The translations under genes and the position numbers were made by a program. DNA of 64,000 nt from assembly GCA_954871525.1 (NCBI GenBank), contig OX940872.1:8021180-8085179 (forward strand), read 5' to 3'. This stretch comes from Parietaria judaica (lineage: Eukaryota; Streptophyta; Magnoliopsida; Rosales; Urticaceae). Each line of letters begins with the position of its first letter. The first letter of the stretch is position 1. This document shows, piece by piece, positions 23,501 through 34,699 of this stretch. Below the pieces are notes generated by a model that searched no databases, was not told the DNA's origin, and was given only the letters and a program-made list of their open reading frames with translations.

Positions 23501-26148
23501 TAAATTTCATTTAAGTATAAATTTTCTCTACAGGACAGAAATACCCCTTCACATTCGACAAAGTATTTGATCACGAAGCATCTCAGCAAGATGTTTTTGT
23601 GGAGATCTCACAACTAGTGCAGAGTGCACTTGATGGGTATAAGGTAATCCCGTTTTCCCTTACTGAGCGGATATCGGATCGGCTAGTTGCTTCTACGCTT
23701 AGCTATTGTTCTTTGAAATGGAAATATGGCTATTTTAATATATAGATTGGTTGCTTTTCCGTAAAGTGATTTTTGAACTAACTTGGTCATATCTTGAGTT
23801 GCAAGGAACTTAAAGTTGCAATTTTTGTTAAGCAAGTACTAAATTGTGTTCTTATAATTTGAAGTTTCTTCTTTATATTAATACATATCGATTTGATGTA
23901 TTTGGACCCGCATTATCTTTTATATATACACTATATAATTTAATAATAAAAATGGGTTGACTGTGTAGGTTTGCATATTTGCCTACGGACAAACCGGTTC
24001 TGGAAAAACGTATACAATGATGGGTAAGCCAGAAGCCGCTGAGAAGAAAGGGCTTATCCCTCGTTCTCTTGAACAAATATTCCAAACCAGTCAGTCTCTT
24101 GAATCACAAGGCTGGAAGTACAAGATGCAGGTACTCAAAATTTGTAATGATCTACTTTCTCTTGATTTTATTGATTTACTATGTCTTAATTATTTATATT
24201 ATTATGTTTATACTAGAATTACTAGGTCTTAATTATCTATATGTTCGAAAAACTTCTGTAGGCCTCAATGCTGGAAATATACAATGAGACAATTCGTGAT
24301 TTATTAGCAACAAACCGGAATGAAAGCAGTGGTGTCGGAAAGCAATACACGATTAAACATGATACCATTGGGAACACCCATGTTTCGGATCTCACAATCG
24401 TCGATGTTTGTAGCATCAAAGAGATTTCCTCTCTCTTACGTCAGGCGGCACAGAGCCGGTATGCATTTACACTTCTTGACTGCTTTAAATAATTGTTTAC
24501 TCTCTTTCTGAAAATGAAAATAAAAATATGAGAGTTTGGTGTAAATTATAAGTAATTATGAATTGTTGATTATAGAGCTTATATGTATTTAGTATTGTAT
24601 TGGTATTTAGTTAATTCTATGGTTTGAAGAGTGTTGGACATTATTTTTACTTATTAAATTATGTATATATTTTCATAAAGTAGGGATATATATTAATAAC
24701 TATGAGATTCAGGTTTCTAATCCTTTATAGAGACACTTAATCTAGGTTTAGTAGCACTCGTGTTTTATTAGTGGAGAACTCCTGACATCATTAAGAGAGT
24801 TTTCCCGGTCTAAATCTTGAATTAGAGACCCCGACTTGTTATCAATGAAGTGTTCAAATTGATTGGGTTAATCTATATTTCCTAGGTTCAAGTTCAAATC
24901 AGTACGAAGTTGTATATATTCCTGAAAACAACACTTTTGCATCTTGTCCTTGCTGAGTTTGTAACACTAACGAGCTCTAGATAATCCTAATAAATCCTTA
25001 ATCTCGCAAAATATCTTTTAATTTGGCATGTGGGTTGACTTTCAGTCCCGTAAGGCGTAAACGAACAAAGTTTGACTAATGTTCTGTCGTGATGCGATGC
25101 AGGTCCGTTGGCAAGACTCAAATGAACGAGCAGTCATCACGGAGTCATTTTGTGTTCACATTGCGTATATCTGGAGTAAATGAGGTTTCCTTTTTTTCTT
25201 TATTTTCTTAAGATATGTCTTATACATTGTTTGTGCTATGCATTTTGATACCTTATTCTTATTATATAAAAATTATGCATTGTTAGGGCACTGGACAACA
25301 AGTTCAAGGTGTTTTGAACTTAATAGATCTTGCCGGGAGCGAGCGACTCTCTAAAAGCGGTGCAGTCGGTGATCGTCTAAAAGAAACTCAGGTTGAATAT
25401 TTTGCCAGTTTTTTTTTTAAATTTAAACATACAACAGTGAAAAGAGGTTTTAATGTTATAATCACTATATTTGGATACTCATTTTCAAACCGGTCTTCTA
25501 TTGAGGACCAGTCTTCTGCAGTTCTTCATGAAGTTCTACTTGAAATTTTTGAATTTTCTTTTACGCCATAATCATGGCTTTAACGAGAGAAAAAAAAATT
25601 CGATTATCAAAGCTTATTTATGATCATGGCTTTAACGAGAGAAGAAAAAAAATCCGATTATCAAAGCTTATTTATGATCCTATCTAATTTTAAGAAGTAG
25701 ATTGATTATTGACTTATATGAGTAACACTGTAACAAAAACTAATTAAGAATGAAAAGGTCTAGTATAATTTTGTATTACTTGACATTTGTTCTTTGTTTA
25801 TATTAGGCTATCAATAAAAGTTTGGCGTGTTTGAGCGATGTCATATTTTCGCTCGCGAGAAAGGAGGACCATGTTCCGTTCCGAAATTCGAAGCTTACTT
25901 ATCTTCTACAGGTATATTCATCTTCTCATTTATTCTAATTGAATCACAACAGAGCGAGTGTTGTTGGCGGTAACCATATTTTACTTTGAAAACAGCCTTG
26001 TTTGGGAGGAAATTCGAAGACGTTAATGGTTGTGAACCTATCTCCCGACCCTTCTTCGGTCGGTGAGTCGCTGTGTTCACTTCGGTTCGCCTCCCGGGTC
26101 AACGCTTGTGAAATAGGAATTCCTCGGCGCCAGACTGCAAACAGTTGA
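20534..26148 (+). CDS. ATK1: Kinesin-14, minus-end-directed C-terminal motor (ATK1/KATA type)
   Basis: Seventeen exons give 788 residues: 20534-20569, 20725-20961, 21058-21202, 21405-21514, 21617-21736, 21851-22087, 22185-22394, 22480-22554, 22726-22872, 23318-23453, 23534-23643, 23969-24130, 24262-24458, 25103-25184, 25287-25391, 25807-25911, 25996-26148. The N-terminus is basic and disordered, residues about 90-440 form coiled coil, and the motor domain is C-terminal, preceded by the neck [14 protein letters not shown] (from 440). Motor motifs are intact: P-loop GQTGSGKT (528-535), switch I NEQSSRSH (649-656), switch II DLAGSE (682-687). The length matches Arabidopsis ATK1 (about 793). The family focuses spindle poles and slides microtubules in mitosis and meiosis. 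ATK1 versus ATK5 cannot be separated by eye. Intron 9 contains a solo LTR. Confidence 0.93.
22930..23279 (-). mobile_element. Solo LTR (350 bp) in kinesin intron 9
   Basis: The segment begins TGATATGAGCC and ends TTCGTATCA, so it has TGATA/TATCA inverted ends. Flanks are TTAAG (22925-22929) and GTAAG (23280-23284), a 5-base duplication with one mismatch. On the minus strand a TATAAATAG box occurs in the middle, followed by a leader with AACCCTAA boxes, which sets the orientation. No internal domain is present, so it probably formed by LTR-LTR recombination. Confidence 0.75.
25571..25677. repeat. Two-copy tandem repeat of about 52 bp in kinesin intron 15
   Basis: ATCATGGCTTTAACGAGAGA begins at 25571 and again at 25623. 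Both copies end with the TCAAAGCTTATTTATGAT block. It lies wholly within the intron. Confidence 0.85.
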
Positions 26149-26887
26149 CTTTTTATTGTTATTTTATGTTCAAGTTAAAGCTGTATCAGTATCTGTAAAT
26201 ATTTTTCATTCTCAAAAAGGGTAATACTAGTAATTGTACGCCACAATCTATCTAACAGTGATGAAATTTGTTGAACATAGTAGTTCAATTAACCTAAAGT
26301 TATTATATATAGATTCAAAATCATTCCGTTATTGACGGTATTTTATTGCAAATCTTATCAAGACAAATATAATAGTTAGGGTTTTATATAGTAAAATCTC
26401 TAAGAGTTGTTACAAATCCACTAAGTTAGAGGACGGAATAAAAATGCCACACTAGTAAAAAACGAAAAATTTAACATCTCTATTATGCATTTAGAGCAAA
26501 TGCAACAAATTTCTTTACAACGGACTTCTTTTAGAATCTGAATGAATCGATAGATAATATCAATTATTATATTACTCTTTGGCTTTTCTTCTCGTACAAC
26601 AAATTTTCAATGTATTCTCTTATGAATCTCTCGTGAGATTGAGATTTGAGCTGACTCTTTTAACAAAATTGTTTTTTAAGTACAACCTCAATAATCTTGT
26701 CAAAAAATTTGAAGAATTCACTAATTCACTGCCTCGATTTTTCTCGGTTTCATATTCTACTTGATTTAAGTACTTTCATCTTGTATTCTAATTTCTTATT
26801 GGCCGATTTAGTTTTTTGTTTTCAGTAAAATTAACTTATTTCATCCAATTATATATAGAGAGACCAAATTTATTTATTTATTTATTT
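26149..26887. other. Kinesin 3' region and AT-rich spacer
   Basis: Presumed 3' UTR and spacer. I see no gene, and the short open frames here have no recognisable content. Confidence 0.5.
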
Positions 26888-27114
26888 CAAAATTAGTATA
26901 TTATAAATTTAACACTTTGATCCAAGACTAGACAAAAATATAATTTAATTGAAATTATTGATTTATTAGCATAATAAACTAAAATTAACCGCATCATATA
27001 TCCATTCCACGCTCCCAAAATTATTATATTATAAATTTAGCACTTTGATCCAAGACTAGACAAAAATATAATTTTAATGGAAATTATTGATTTATTAGCA
27101 TAATAAAAATAAAA
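26888..27114. repeat. Two tandem units of about 130 bp, the second broken by a transposon
   Basis: The stretch with AACACTTTGATCCAAGACTA occurs twice (near 26910 and 27038) and continues to GATTTATTAGCATAATAAA. The first unit runs on into AATTAACCGCATCATATATC near 26988. The second is cut at 27114 and its continuation, AATTAACCGCATCATGTATC, reappears near 31857. The Mutator-like element between them therefore inserted in the second unit. Confidence 0.85.
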
Positions 27115-27424
27115 GGGCGCTTTGGATAAATAACTAAATTTGAAAGTGTGTTTAGCAAAATAGCCAACTTTGGTTAATTTTGTAAACTAGCCAATTAACC
27201 ATTTAAATGAAATTCTAATTACATTATTGCCCTCATGTTTTAATAAAATAAAAAAATCATTTATTTTCATTAATTGAAAATATTGCTATTAATTGAAATA
27301 GCTATTAATATGTTAACAACTAAAACCAAACTCCCTTGTTTTGTATAATTCAAATTTTAAATTCAAAACATTCATATAATTTTCGGATTTATTTTTTTAA
27401 AAAAATATCAACAAATTAAAGAGG

Positions 27425-27548
27425 CAAATTAACGTAAATCAAAACCGAATTAACGTAAATCAACAACGAGTCAACGTAAATTAACAACGAATTAACGTAA
27501 ATCAACAACGAATCAACGTAAATTAACAACGAATCAACGTAAATTAAC
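27425..27548. repeat. Subterminal short tandem repeats of Pack-MULE 1
   Basis: About six diverged copies of a roughly 21-base unit built on AACGAATTAACGTAAATCAAC. Related AATTAACATGAATTAATG sequence occurs near the other end (31020-31060) and in Pack-MULE 2 (60000-60140). Clustered subterminal repeats are common in Mutator-like elements. Confidence 0.75.
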
Positions 27549-27842
27549 AATAAAAAATATTATTCATATTAAAAAGTAAATACAATAATCAAATATTTTA
27601 AATACAAAAAATAGTCTCTCTCTTTCTCTCTCCCGTACGACCGCCGAAGCTTCGCCGTCGATCGCCGTGGCCTCCGTGTTTCCGATCGCGCAACCCCTCA
27701 GAGTACTTGTTGGTGAGGCACGACCCGACGGTCTCCATACCCGCACTGCACGTGAAATTGACGCGATGAGCTCGCGGCTCTGGAACTGCCTCTGTTTCTC
27801 CTTGTCCAAGATCGTCCGAACCTCGGGATCGGCCTCGCCGAG

Positions 27843-30716
27843 TGTTGGACATGTGTCCTTAAACAAGCTTTTTCAACCCATTTGTAAAAGATTATGACTA
27901 GTCGTTGAATAAAGATAATACTTATTATGTTAATCTTATTATAGTTTCTGTAGAGTAAAATAGAATGTTTGATCCATAGTTCATAATGTAATGCAATTAT
28001 GTTATTATCATCACACCGGAGTCAATGTGAGGAAGAATTGATAATCATAATAAATGAACTTAAATTGTCCGTGACCTGATTAACTGGGTGGGAGCCCATT
28101 AATTGAAAAGGTCATTAATGTGACTAAGTGATATAATCCTATTCTGGATTAAGTGTGTGTGTCAAATTCACTAGAAGTGCATTAAGTATGAAGCGTCTTC
28201 ATACTGGACTGGACCTGACTTAAACTCAAGAAGTTATCATATAAGAACGTCACTGATAACTTGAAGTTGAGTCACTAGTAGATGATCAAATGGATATCGA
28301 TCTAAGTCCTGGGTGATCTTGAGTCTGATCTGTTGACTTGATTGTTCTTTGATTTAACCGTTTAAGAACACAATGTATTACCGTTGTTCCCAACACTATT
28401 ATTTTGGGAACATGATAGTCAACAGTGAAGGTAGCTTGATCATAGATATGGGCATCACATAACTCTCTTCAGAGTCAAGATGATTCCTTTAATTGTCGAT
28501 GGTGAGAAGTGAGATTTACCCATGGCCAGGTTATGACTCGTAATCATAAGTGGGTTGCTCATAATATTATCCGACTGAGTTAAGGATGAAAATGCAGTGA
28601 GAGGCAATACGGTAAAAACCGCCTGCTCATGTGTGGATCATCAAGTGAAAGATCAATAACCAGAATTTGATTGTATCAATGGACACCCTGCTGTTATAAG
28701 GGAATAATATATACCGTATCACTAAAGAGTGCAGCCTCGGGTCTATAGTGGAATCACTTCGAGGTTTGACGAACATCTAGCGGTTCGTTGGAGCTTAAGT
28801 GATACGGGTCCATGGTCCCCAGGATAGCTCCGGAACGGATGATACGTACGTGATTAAAATACATTCTGGATAATGTTTAATCATTTGGCTCGACTTATAA
28901 AACTGACAAGTCTTTGGTAGACGTCAGATAGTTTTATCGTCAGCGTGGCAAAAGTACCATATTTTGGTACACGGAATTAACTGATAAAAAGAAAGTTAGA
29001 ATTTAGATTTACTATCAGCAAAATGTTGTTGTAAATTAAATTCTAAGAAACTTTGCTTTTTGAACCGAGTCATTCCGACTTACGGTTTGTGATTTATGGA
29101 TTTACTAAGTTTGTGTTCGATACGACAAGCTATGAAATTAAATCACATGTCACGAATTTAAATGATGGTTTGGCACCATGACATTTTAACGTGTGACAAG
29201 AGAGAGAATAAATTATAATATAATTTAATTATTTCGATTTAATTATTAATAGGATTCATTCCGGATTATTAATAATTAATTAATAATTAATAGATTTATA
29301 TTATATATTAATATATTTGAAAGGGTGCGCACAACGTTTGAGCGTGACCGAAATTTACATGGAGATTGTTTTGGGAATAATCAGATTCCCCTCAAAAAAA
29401 AAAAAAAAAAGGAATAATCAGATTCGTGTGAATTTATATATATATATATATATATATAAAAGAGAAGAAGTGAAACCAACCTGGGAGTGCGTGCCAAGAA
29501 AATAGGCGCACGAATTGGTTATACAACTATTGTATAATTGCAGGATAAGTACCTATTGTTTAGGTACTTGAGATAAAACCCTGAAATTAATTTAATCAAT
29601 TGGATCGGTCTAGATTTAATCTTCACCGTTGGATTAGGAATTAATTTATTATATAAATAAAAAGGGAAATTCGAATTTTTGACTTGTTTACCAAGTCTTG
29701 GTATTTGAATTTTCCCTAATTAATTTAATCCATTGGATCGGTCCAAGATTTAATCTTAACCGTTGGATTGGAAATTAATATTTTATTTATTTAAAATGGG
29801 ATTTCAAAATTGATAAATAATAATAAACTTGGTGACCAAGTTTGGTGGTTGAGAATTTCTCTCAGTCAATCTTATCCATTGGATCAATATAGATTTAATC
29901 TGGACTGTTGGATTAGATTTAATTTATTATTTAAATTCAAAATTAACCCTAGGATTAATCTGAGCCATTGGTTTTCGACCAATCAGATGATCCAGATGGA
30001 GGGAATTTCTCTCAGGTGGTTGGAATTGAACTCTATAAATAGAGAACTCATTTCACACTTTTACTCACACCTTCAGAGCTCAAAATTTCGTGGTCCCTTA
30101 TTAGGGTATGCGAAAATTGACTCTTCTCTATCTCCCCCCGGTTCGGCTTAGGAGATATTTTTCTCCGGTAGCTTCAAAAGAACCACCAGTTAAATTTTGC
30201 GACGGAGTCCTGCCGGCGATGCCCACGCTTCGGTACGTGGAATCCAGGAGAATATCCCGGAAGATCACGGGAGTTTCCCTCAGCATCGGCGGAGCCCTGC
30301 CAAAGTCAGAACGCGCAGCCGGAAGTCGTCAATGAGGTACGGCCTTATGCATTGGGTCAATAAATGCAAAATTCCTTTTATTGTATTTATTTATTTTCCA
30401 TAGACATTAGATTTAATAATGTTGTTATGAAATTAATTATGATAATTAAATTGCCAATTATTTATCCGGTCGCTTTATCCAAATTACTCGATGTCAGTAC
30501 GTTGTTACGGTGTAACTTTTCCGACCTAAAATTATTTTTGAAGTTACCCGGACGGACTGATGAGAGCGGAATATTCGAGGTAATTTGGACGGGACGTTAA
30601 AAGTATTTTTAATGAATTCGCAATCGAAGCTATTTCGTTATTTTTCAAGGTAAATTGGCATATTAGTATATCCGATTTCCAATAAATGGCGTCGGAGCTA
30701 TATCCAATTTCCAACA
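27843..30716 (+). mobile_element. Long solo LTR (2.87 kb) nested in Pack-MULE 1
   Basis: The segment starts TGTTGGACATG and ends ATTTCCAACA (7-base inverted ends TGTTGGA/TCCAACA). It is flanked by the perfect 5-base duplication CCGAG (27838-27842 and 30717-30721). No part of it repeats at the other end and no gag-pol is present, so it behaves as one LTR. A TATA box CTATAAATAGAG at about 30032-30044 places the transcription start near 30065. Upstream (29590-29990) there are four diverged copies of a block containing TTGGATCGGTC and ACCGTTGGATTAG. The lineage is not determined. Confidence 0.8.
30032..30044 (+). promoter_or_regulatory. Probable TATA box of the long solo LTR
   Basis: CTATAAATAGAG lies in a region that changes downstream to a CA-rich leader (TTTACTCACACC). 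This is the usual arrangement of an LTR U3/R boundary. Confidence 0.6.
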
Positions 30717-31123
30717 CCGAGCCCATGGTCCACAAAGCTCAATCCATTACCTGCCATTAACACAAAATACCATCGCGTCAACAGAGAAGAGTTGCTACTC
30801 GTCGGAGCTTCATCTCTATCTCCTTCAAATATATTTTGAAGAAGTTCACGAAGGATAAACTGAAATAAACACAAATGTACAGTAAATAAAACAAAATTTA
30901 TTTTAAAAAAAATAAACATAATCAGTAAACTAAAATACACACAGATTAAAGACATTAATATGGATCTACAACAAATTAAATCAAATTATTTTTGAAAATT
31001 AAAAAATTAAACATTACTAAACCGAATTAACATGAATTAATGAACATCAACACGAACTAATTCACCGACTCCGTTGGTGGCGGTCGGAGCTTGACAGTGC
31101 GTGCCGAGGTGGTGGGTGGTGAT

Positions 31124-31486
31124 TCAAACCCAGATTCGACGCTTCAGAGAGAAGGCGATGTCTATTAGACTCCTACCTCGGTGATTGAGCGCGAAAATAG
31201 ACTCCACGAAATCGTCGACGGACTCCGCGACCTCTCCGCCGGCGACATTATCTCCATCGACGACGGATCGGCAGAGCGATCCCGCGCGGTGCAGATCGAA
31301 GGTGTTTTGGGTGAAGCAGAGCTTGGCGATGGAGCCGAGGAAGGAGGAGGCTTCAGGCGATGGAGCCGAGGAAGGAGCAAGACCTGGAGATGGCGTTGGT
31401 GCCACTATACATGGCAGTAGTGGGGCGCGAGATGAGCGACGACTGGGAGCACCGTCATGGAAGGCGACGAGCTTATTGAGAGCCAT
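31124..31486 (-). CDS. Unrecognised open frame inside Pack-MULE 1 (120 codons)
   Basis: Starts with MALNKLVAFHDGAPSRR and is Ser/Pro-rich, with a short internal duplication (SSFLGSIA-like, from TCCTCGGCTCCATCGCC occurring twice). Its GC content is far above the flanks, which suggests a captured exon. A possible splice donor (CACCGAGGTAGGAG) lies near 31180. With the acceptor at 30860 it could give a chimeric transcript with the captured hydroxymethyltransferase piece. I do not recognise the parent gene. Confidence 0.35.
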   Translation of the reverse strand: MALNKLVAFHDGAPSRRSSRAPLLPCIVAPTPSPGLAPSSAPSPEASSFLGSIAKLCFTQNTFDLHRAGSLCRSVVDGDNVAGGEVAESVDDFVESIFALNHRGRSLIDIAFSLKRRIWV

Positions 31487-31856
31487 GGCTTTCTGGGCTT
31501 CGAAGGTCTCGACTCTCGAGCGTGGAGAGAGTTATCAAAAAAAGCTCATTCAAATTGTTCCATGAACACGTTGAAAAAAATATACAATTGTATATTTGCA
31601 ATATTAAAATAGAAAATATTATCCTAATTAATAGGAAACTAAGTTAGAGCTCAATAATTGCTAATTGATTTATTTCCTTTATAATTAAATACGAAAATAA
31701 TAATTAAAATCATTAATTAAAGGATATTATAGGGATAAAAAATATTATTGAAATGTCACCTCATGTTAATTGATTAATTTATAAAATTAACTAGAGTTTG
31801 ACTATTTGCACTTATGTTTCAATCTGGCTATGTAGACCAATTTTCTCAAAATAAAA

Positions 31857-33140
31857 TTAACCGCATCATGTATCCATTCCCCACTCCGGTGGAAGGAATT
31901 CCTTTCAATTCCACTTACTGTCGAGAACATTAACACAATAATTCATCAAACCAATCGAACCGCTTACCATTATGTAAATTTAACCCAACCATGAATTGTT
32001 ATGCAAAATTTTCACCGGTCTGAGATTTTAATGTAAAAAAATATTCATAAATCTGAAGAGACAGGTTAAGCATCATGGGCAGAGATTTCATGACTCAAGT
32101 CATGAGAAATAAACAGCCTTGATTTAATTTCTAATTTGTTTGGATCTACAAATTTTTCCCCTTTGCTTGGTTTTTTGATTGAGTTTTTGAACACACAAAT
32201 TGGCTAAATTTGCTATCAACTACGCTTATATTTATCTGTCATAGTTTTCTGAAATCAACATAATGACTACGAATATAACCTTTTGAATCACGCTTCGGAG
32301 GAAGAACAATAGTTTGAGTCGTTCTAATTACATCCATTTTACCCTCATTTAATTATGTCATTAAAAAAAATTTCGCCTCTTCGTTGAGCTCGTTGACCAT
32401 ATTCTCGAAGAAAAAAAAAATTATTTGTTATTCTCGTTTTGATTAATGTCCTACAATGACAAAGGGATTCATCGATTTTTGGCGTTCGTGGCGTTCGAAA
32501 GCGCTCCGTGTAGATTAAACTCCACACTCACTCATGATTATTCCTTCTCTCTCTCCTCTTGGAACAAACCCTCGTGCTTAAACTAATGAGCTCAGACGAG
32601 CTCTGTTTTGTAGGACAGGGAGCTCTCTCTGTTCATTTATTTCCAAATTTGCCCTCAGAGCGGAGGTGGCTCTCCTCTCTCGTAATCGACTTGTCGCCGA
32701 TATACGGAGGGTAATTGAAGAAATGCGAAAAATCAGTGTATAATTGGAAAGGAAAATGACGATTTAAGATGGCGAGAATTATTAAATTTTATTTTGTGTT
32801 TTCGCCATGTTTTTGTCCCGAATCGCATCACGATGTTTTTGTCCCGAATAACTTATAACTAATAATCGTTACTGTTCTAAACTATAAGATGATTTATCTA
32901 AATTATCTCTTAATCGCTGTGAAGAAATTGTCTTAATTCTCTAAAAAAAAATCAACATAACGACATAAAAATACGTCAACTGTATTGTTTTAATTAAATT
33001 CATTTATAATTATTCAATTATGTGACATAAAAATACCTCAACTCTATTGTTTTAATTAAATTCATTTATAAATATTTAATAGTATCATGCTTATGTACCA
33101 TCGGAGAATAACTTTGTTCAAGTCGCTTTACTGAAATCCA
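31857..33140. other. Spacer with truncated leader-like repeat copy C
   Basis: About 32540-32770 is a shortened copy C of the dispersed unit (GGAACAAACCCTCGTGC, then AAACTAATGAGCTC, then the TTTATTTCCAAATTTGCC end). Upstream at 32440 is the TTATTCTCGTTTTGATTAA motif that precedes the other copies. No gene is seen. Confidence 0.55.
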
Positions 33141-34430
33141 TTACGCCCTCTTCCTTAATTGTCAATCGCCATAGCTACTTTAATCTCTCTAACGACACTC
33201 GAAGAAGGCTCATTCGTTAATTCTCGTTTCGATTTAACACATCAATTTCAAATTCTTGTGTTCGGAGCAATTCTCAGATCCTATTATCCAATCGGAACGA
33301 CCATGTGGCACACCGCAACTTCCTCCGCCCGGAAATCCCCCCTGATCCTCACTGGCGCTACCGCAAGGGAATCACCCTGCTTGACGGGCCGCCACCCGTC
33401 AAACCCAGCAACTCTAGTCACCTCTCCCAAAACGAAAACCTGGTTCTCAGCTTCCAATTTCATCATCACAACCTCAAATAACACATGCACACACAAAACA
33501 TATAGATACATATATATAGCAAGAGAGAGAGAGAAAGGGAGGCTCAGATTCGCCTTTTCTCAGGCATGAGAGAGAGAGAGAGAGGACAGGGCTACCAGGA
33601 GCAAGACCAACCAGAATGCCAGACGGAGGAAGATGAGTAATTTTCAAAAGGGGGAATTTCTCAGTAACAAGTACCAAAACATTCAAATCTCTCTCTCTCT
33701 CTCTCTCAATCAAACTCCATGGGACAATTACTCAACACATTCCTCTGAGGTATAGTGGCTCGACCTCGCCCGGCAACTCCTCTCCTCTCTCTCTCTCTCT
33801 CTCTCTTCAAACGCCTGCTTTTTAGCTTCACGAATTTCATCACAGCCTTGAGCTAGGGTTTCCGATTCGGAAACTCCCAGAGAACGATCGGTAACAAATA
33901 TACATATATATATACACACACACATACAGACAGAGAGAGAGAGAGAAAGAAAGAGCGAGTAATCGGGTCCGCTTCGACCAGAGAAGAGAAGCAAACCCTA
34001 ATCTGCTATCTCACTCTCTGAGAGCAAACCCTAAGTTTCCCTATATATATACATAGAGAGAGAGAGAGAGAGGTGTAAGTCCTTTCATTGTTGTGAAAGA
34101 GACGGAGATGCGATCATCGGATCTGCTTCGACCAGAGAGGGAAGAAGAGAAGGGAGCAAACCCTAATCCGCCATGGCTGCTCCTTTTCTCTCCTCTCTGG
34201 GAGCGAATCCTCATACTTAAACTAATGAGCTCTCTCTCAATGGAGCTCTGATTAGTTTTATTACTTTATAGGAAGGTGAGCTCTATTTGCTCACTTATTT
34301 CCCATTTTGCCCTCGCAATGGAAGCGGGTCTCTTTTATCTTATTCGACTTGATGCACGTACGTCGAGGGTAGCTGAGGAAATGTGAATATGTAAAAGAAA
34401 AAAAAAATGGTATTTTGATTTTCCAATTTA
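33141..34430 (-). repeat. Leader-like repeat copy D with adjacent GC-rich coding-like block
   Basis: Read on the minus strand, about 34330 to 33530 carries a TATA-like stretch, GGGTTTGCTC and TTAGGGTTT boxes, and an open frame beginning MLLFSGRSGPDYS. That frame shares SETLAQGCDEIREAKKQA with the corresponding frame in copy A (SETLIHGCDEIRETVNQA). Further downstream (33511-33284) is a coding-like frame with VFVLGEVTRVAGFDGWRPV. The corresponding block in copy E is recognisable but out of frame. I do not recognise the protein. It may be a decayed gene family or a transposon with a captured promoter. Confidence 0.5.
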
Positions 34431-34699
34431 AAGGAAATGTGAAACATTTATGGGGGTATATTTGTAATATGTAACAAGAAATTGGTATTTTGATTCTCCG
34501 GTCACATATATAGTGTTAAGTTTTACTTTTTAACATGTAACAAGGAAATGTGAAACATTTATAGTGTTAAGTTTCAAAAAAAAAAAAAAACCCCGAAAAT
34601 CGAAAACCCTCCGGAATCTAAATTTTACGGTTATACCACTAAAGTTTTTTTTTTTAATAAGATCTTAAAAATCAGAAATCGATTGTGCGCAAAAGTAAA

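Larger units (their letters stand above)
27612..30859 (-). pseudogene. Captured fragment of plastid-type serine hydroxymethyltransferase, split by a solo LTR
   Basis: Two pieces read on the minus strand, 30859-30722 and 27842-27612, are contiguous once the solo LTR is removed. They encode FVDHGLGEADPEVRTILDK and EKQRQFQSRELIAS, followed in another frame by METVGSCLTNKYSEGL. These match the N-terminal part of plant serine hydroxymethyltransferase (family motif ELIASENFTS, then VGSCLTNKYSEGLPG). The form of the segment before DPEV resembles the plastid isoform. There is a frameshift around ELIAS/NFT and the reading ends at NTEA..., before the PLP-binding core, so no enzyme can be made. A good splice acceptor (TTTATTTCAG) precedes the first piece at 30860. 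Confidence 0.8.
27115..31847. mobile_element. Pack-MULE 1 (Mutator-like element with captured gene fragments)
   Basis: It is flanked by the perfect 9-base duplication AAAATAAAA (27106-27114 and 31848-31856), diagnostic of Mutator-like elements. The left end GGGCGCTTTGGATAAATAAC and the right end, read inward, GAGAAAATTGGTCTACATAG are long, diverged inverted repeats. The same two kinds of end occur, in opposite orientation, on the second element at 59052-60814. Inside are subterminal short repeats, a fragment of a serine hydroxymethyltransferase gene and another unrecognised open frame, plus a nested solo LTR. Without the LTR the element is about 1.86 kb. No transposase is present. Confidence 0.85.

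Noticed and set aside
27425..27548. Regular short repeats resembling a CRISPR array
   Set aside because: Plant nuclear DNA, units adjacent without unique spacers, located at the subterminal position of a Mutator-like element.
30108..30335. Plus-strand open frame of 75 codons
   Set aside because: It lies in the R/U5-like part of the long solo LTR and shows no protein features.
33474..33994. Open frames with Arg-Glu or Ser-Leu runs
   Set aside because: They are mostly translations of CT/GA microsatellite tracts; only the short conserved pieces between them may be meaningful.
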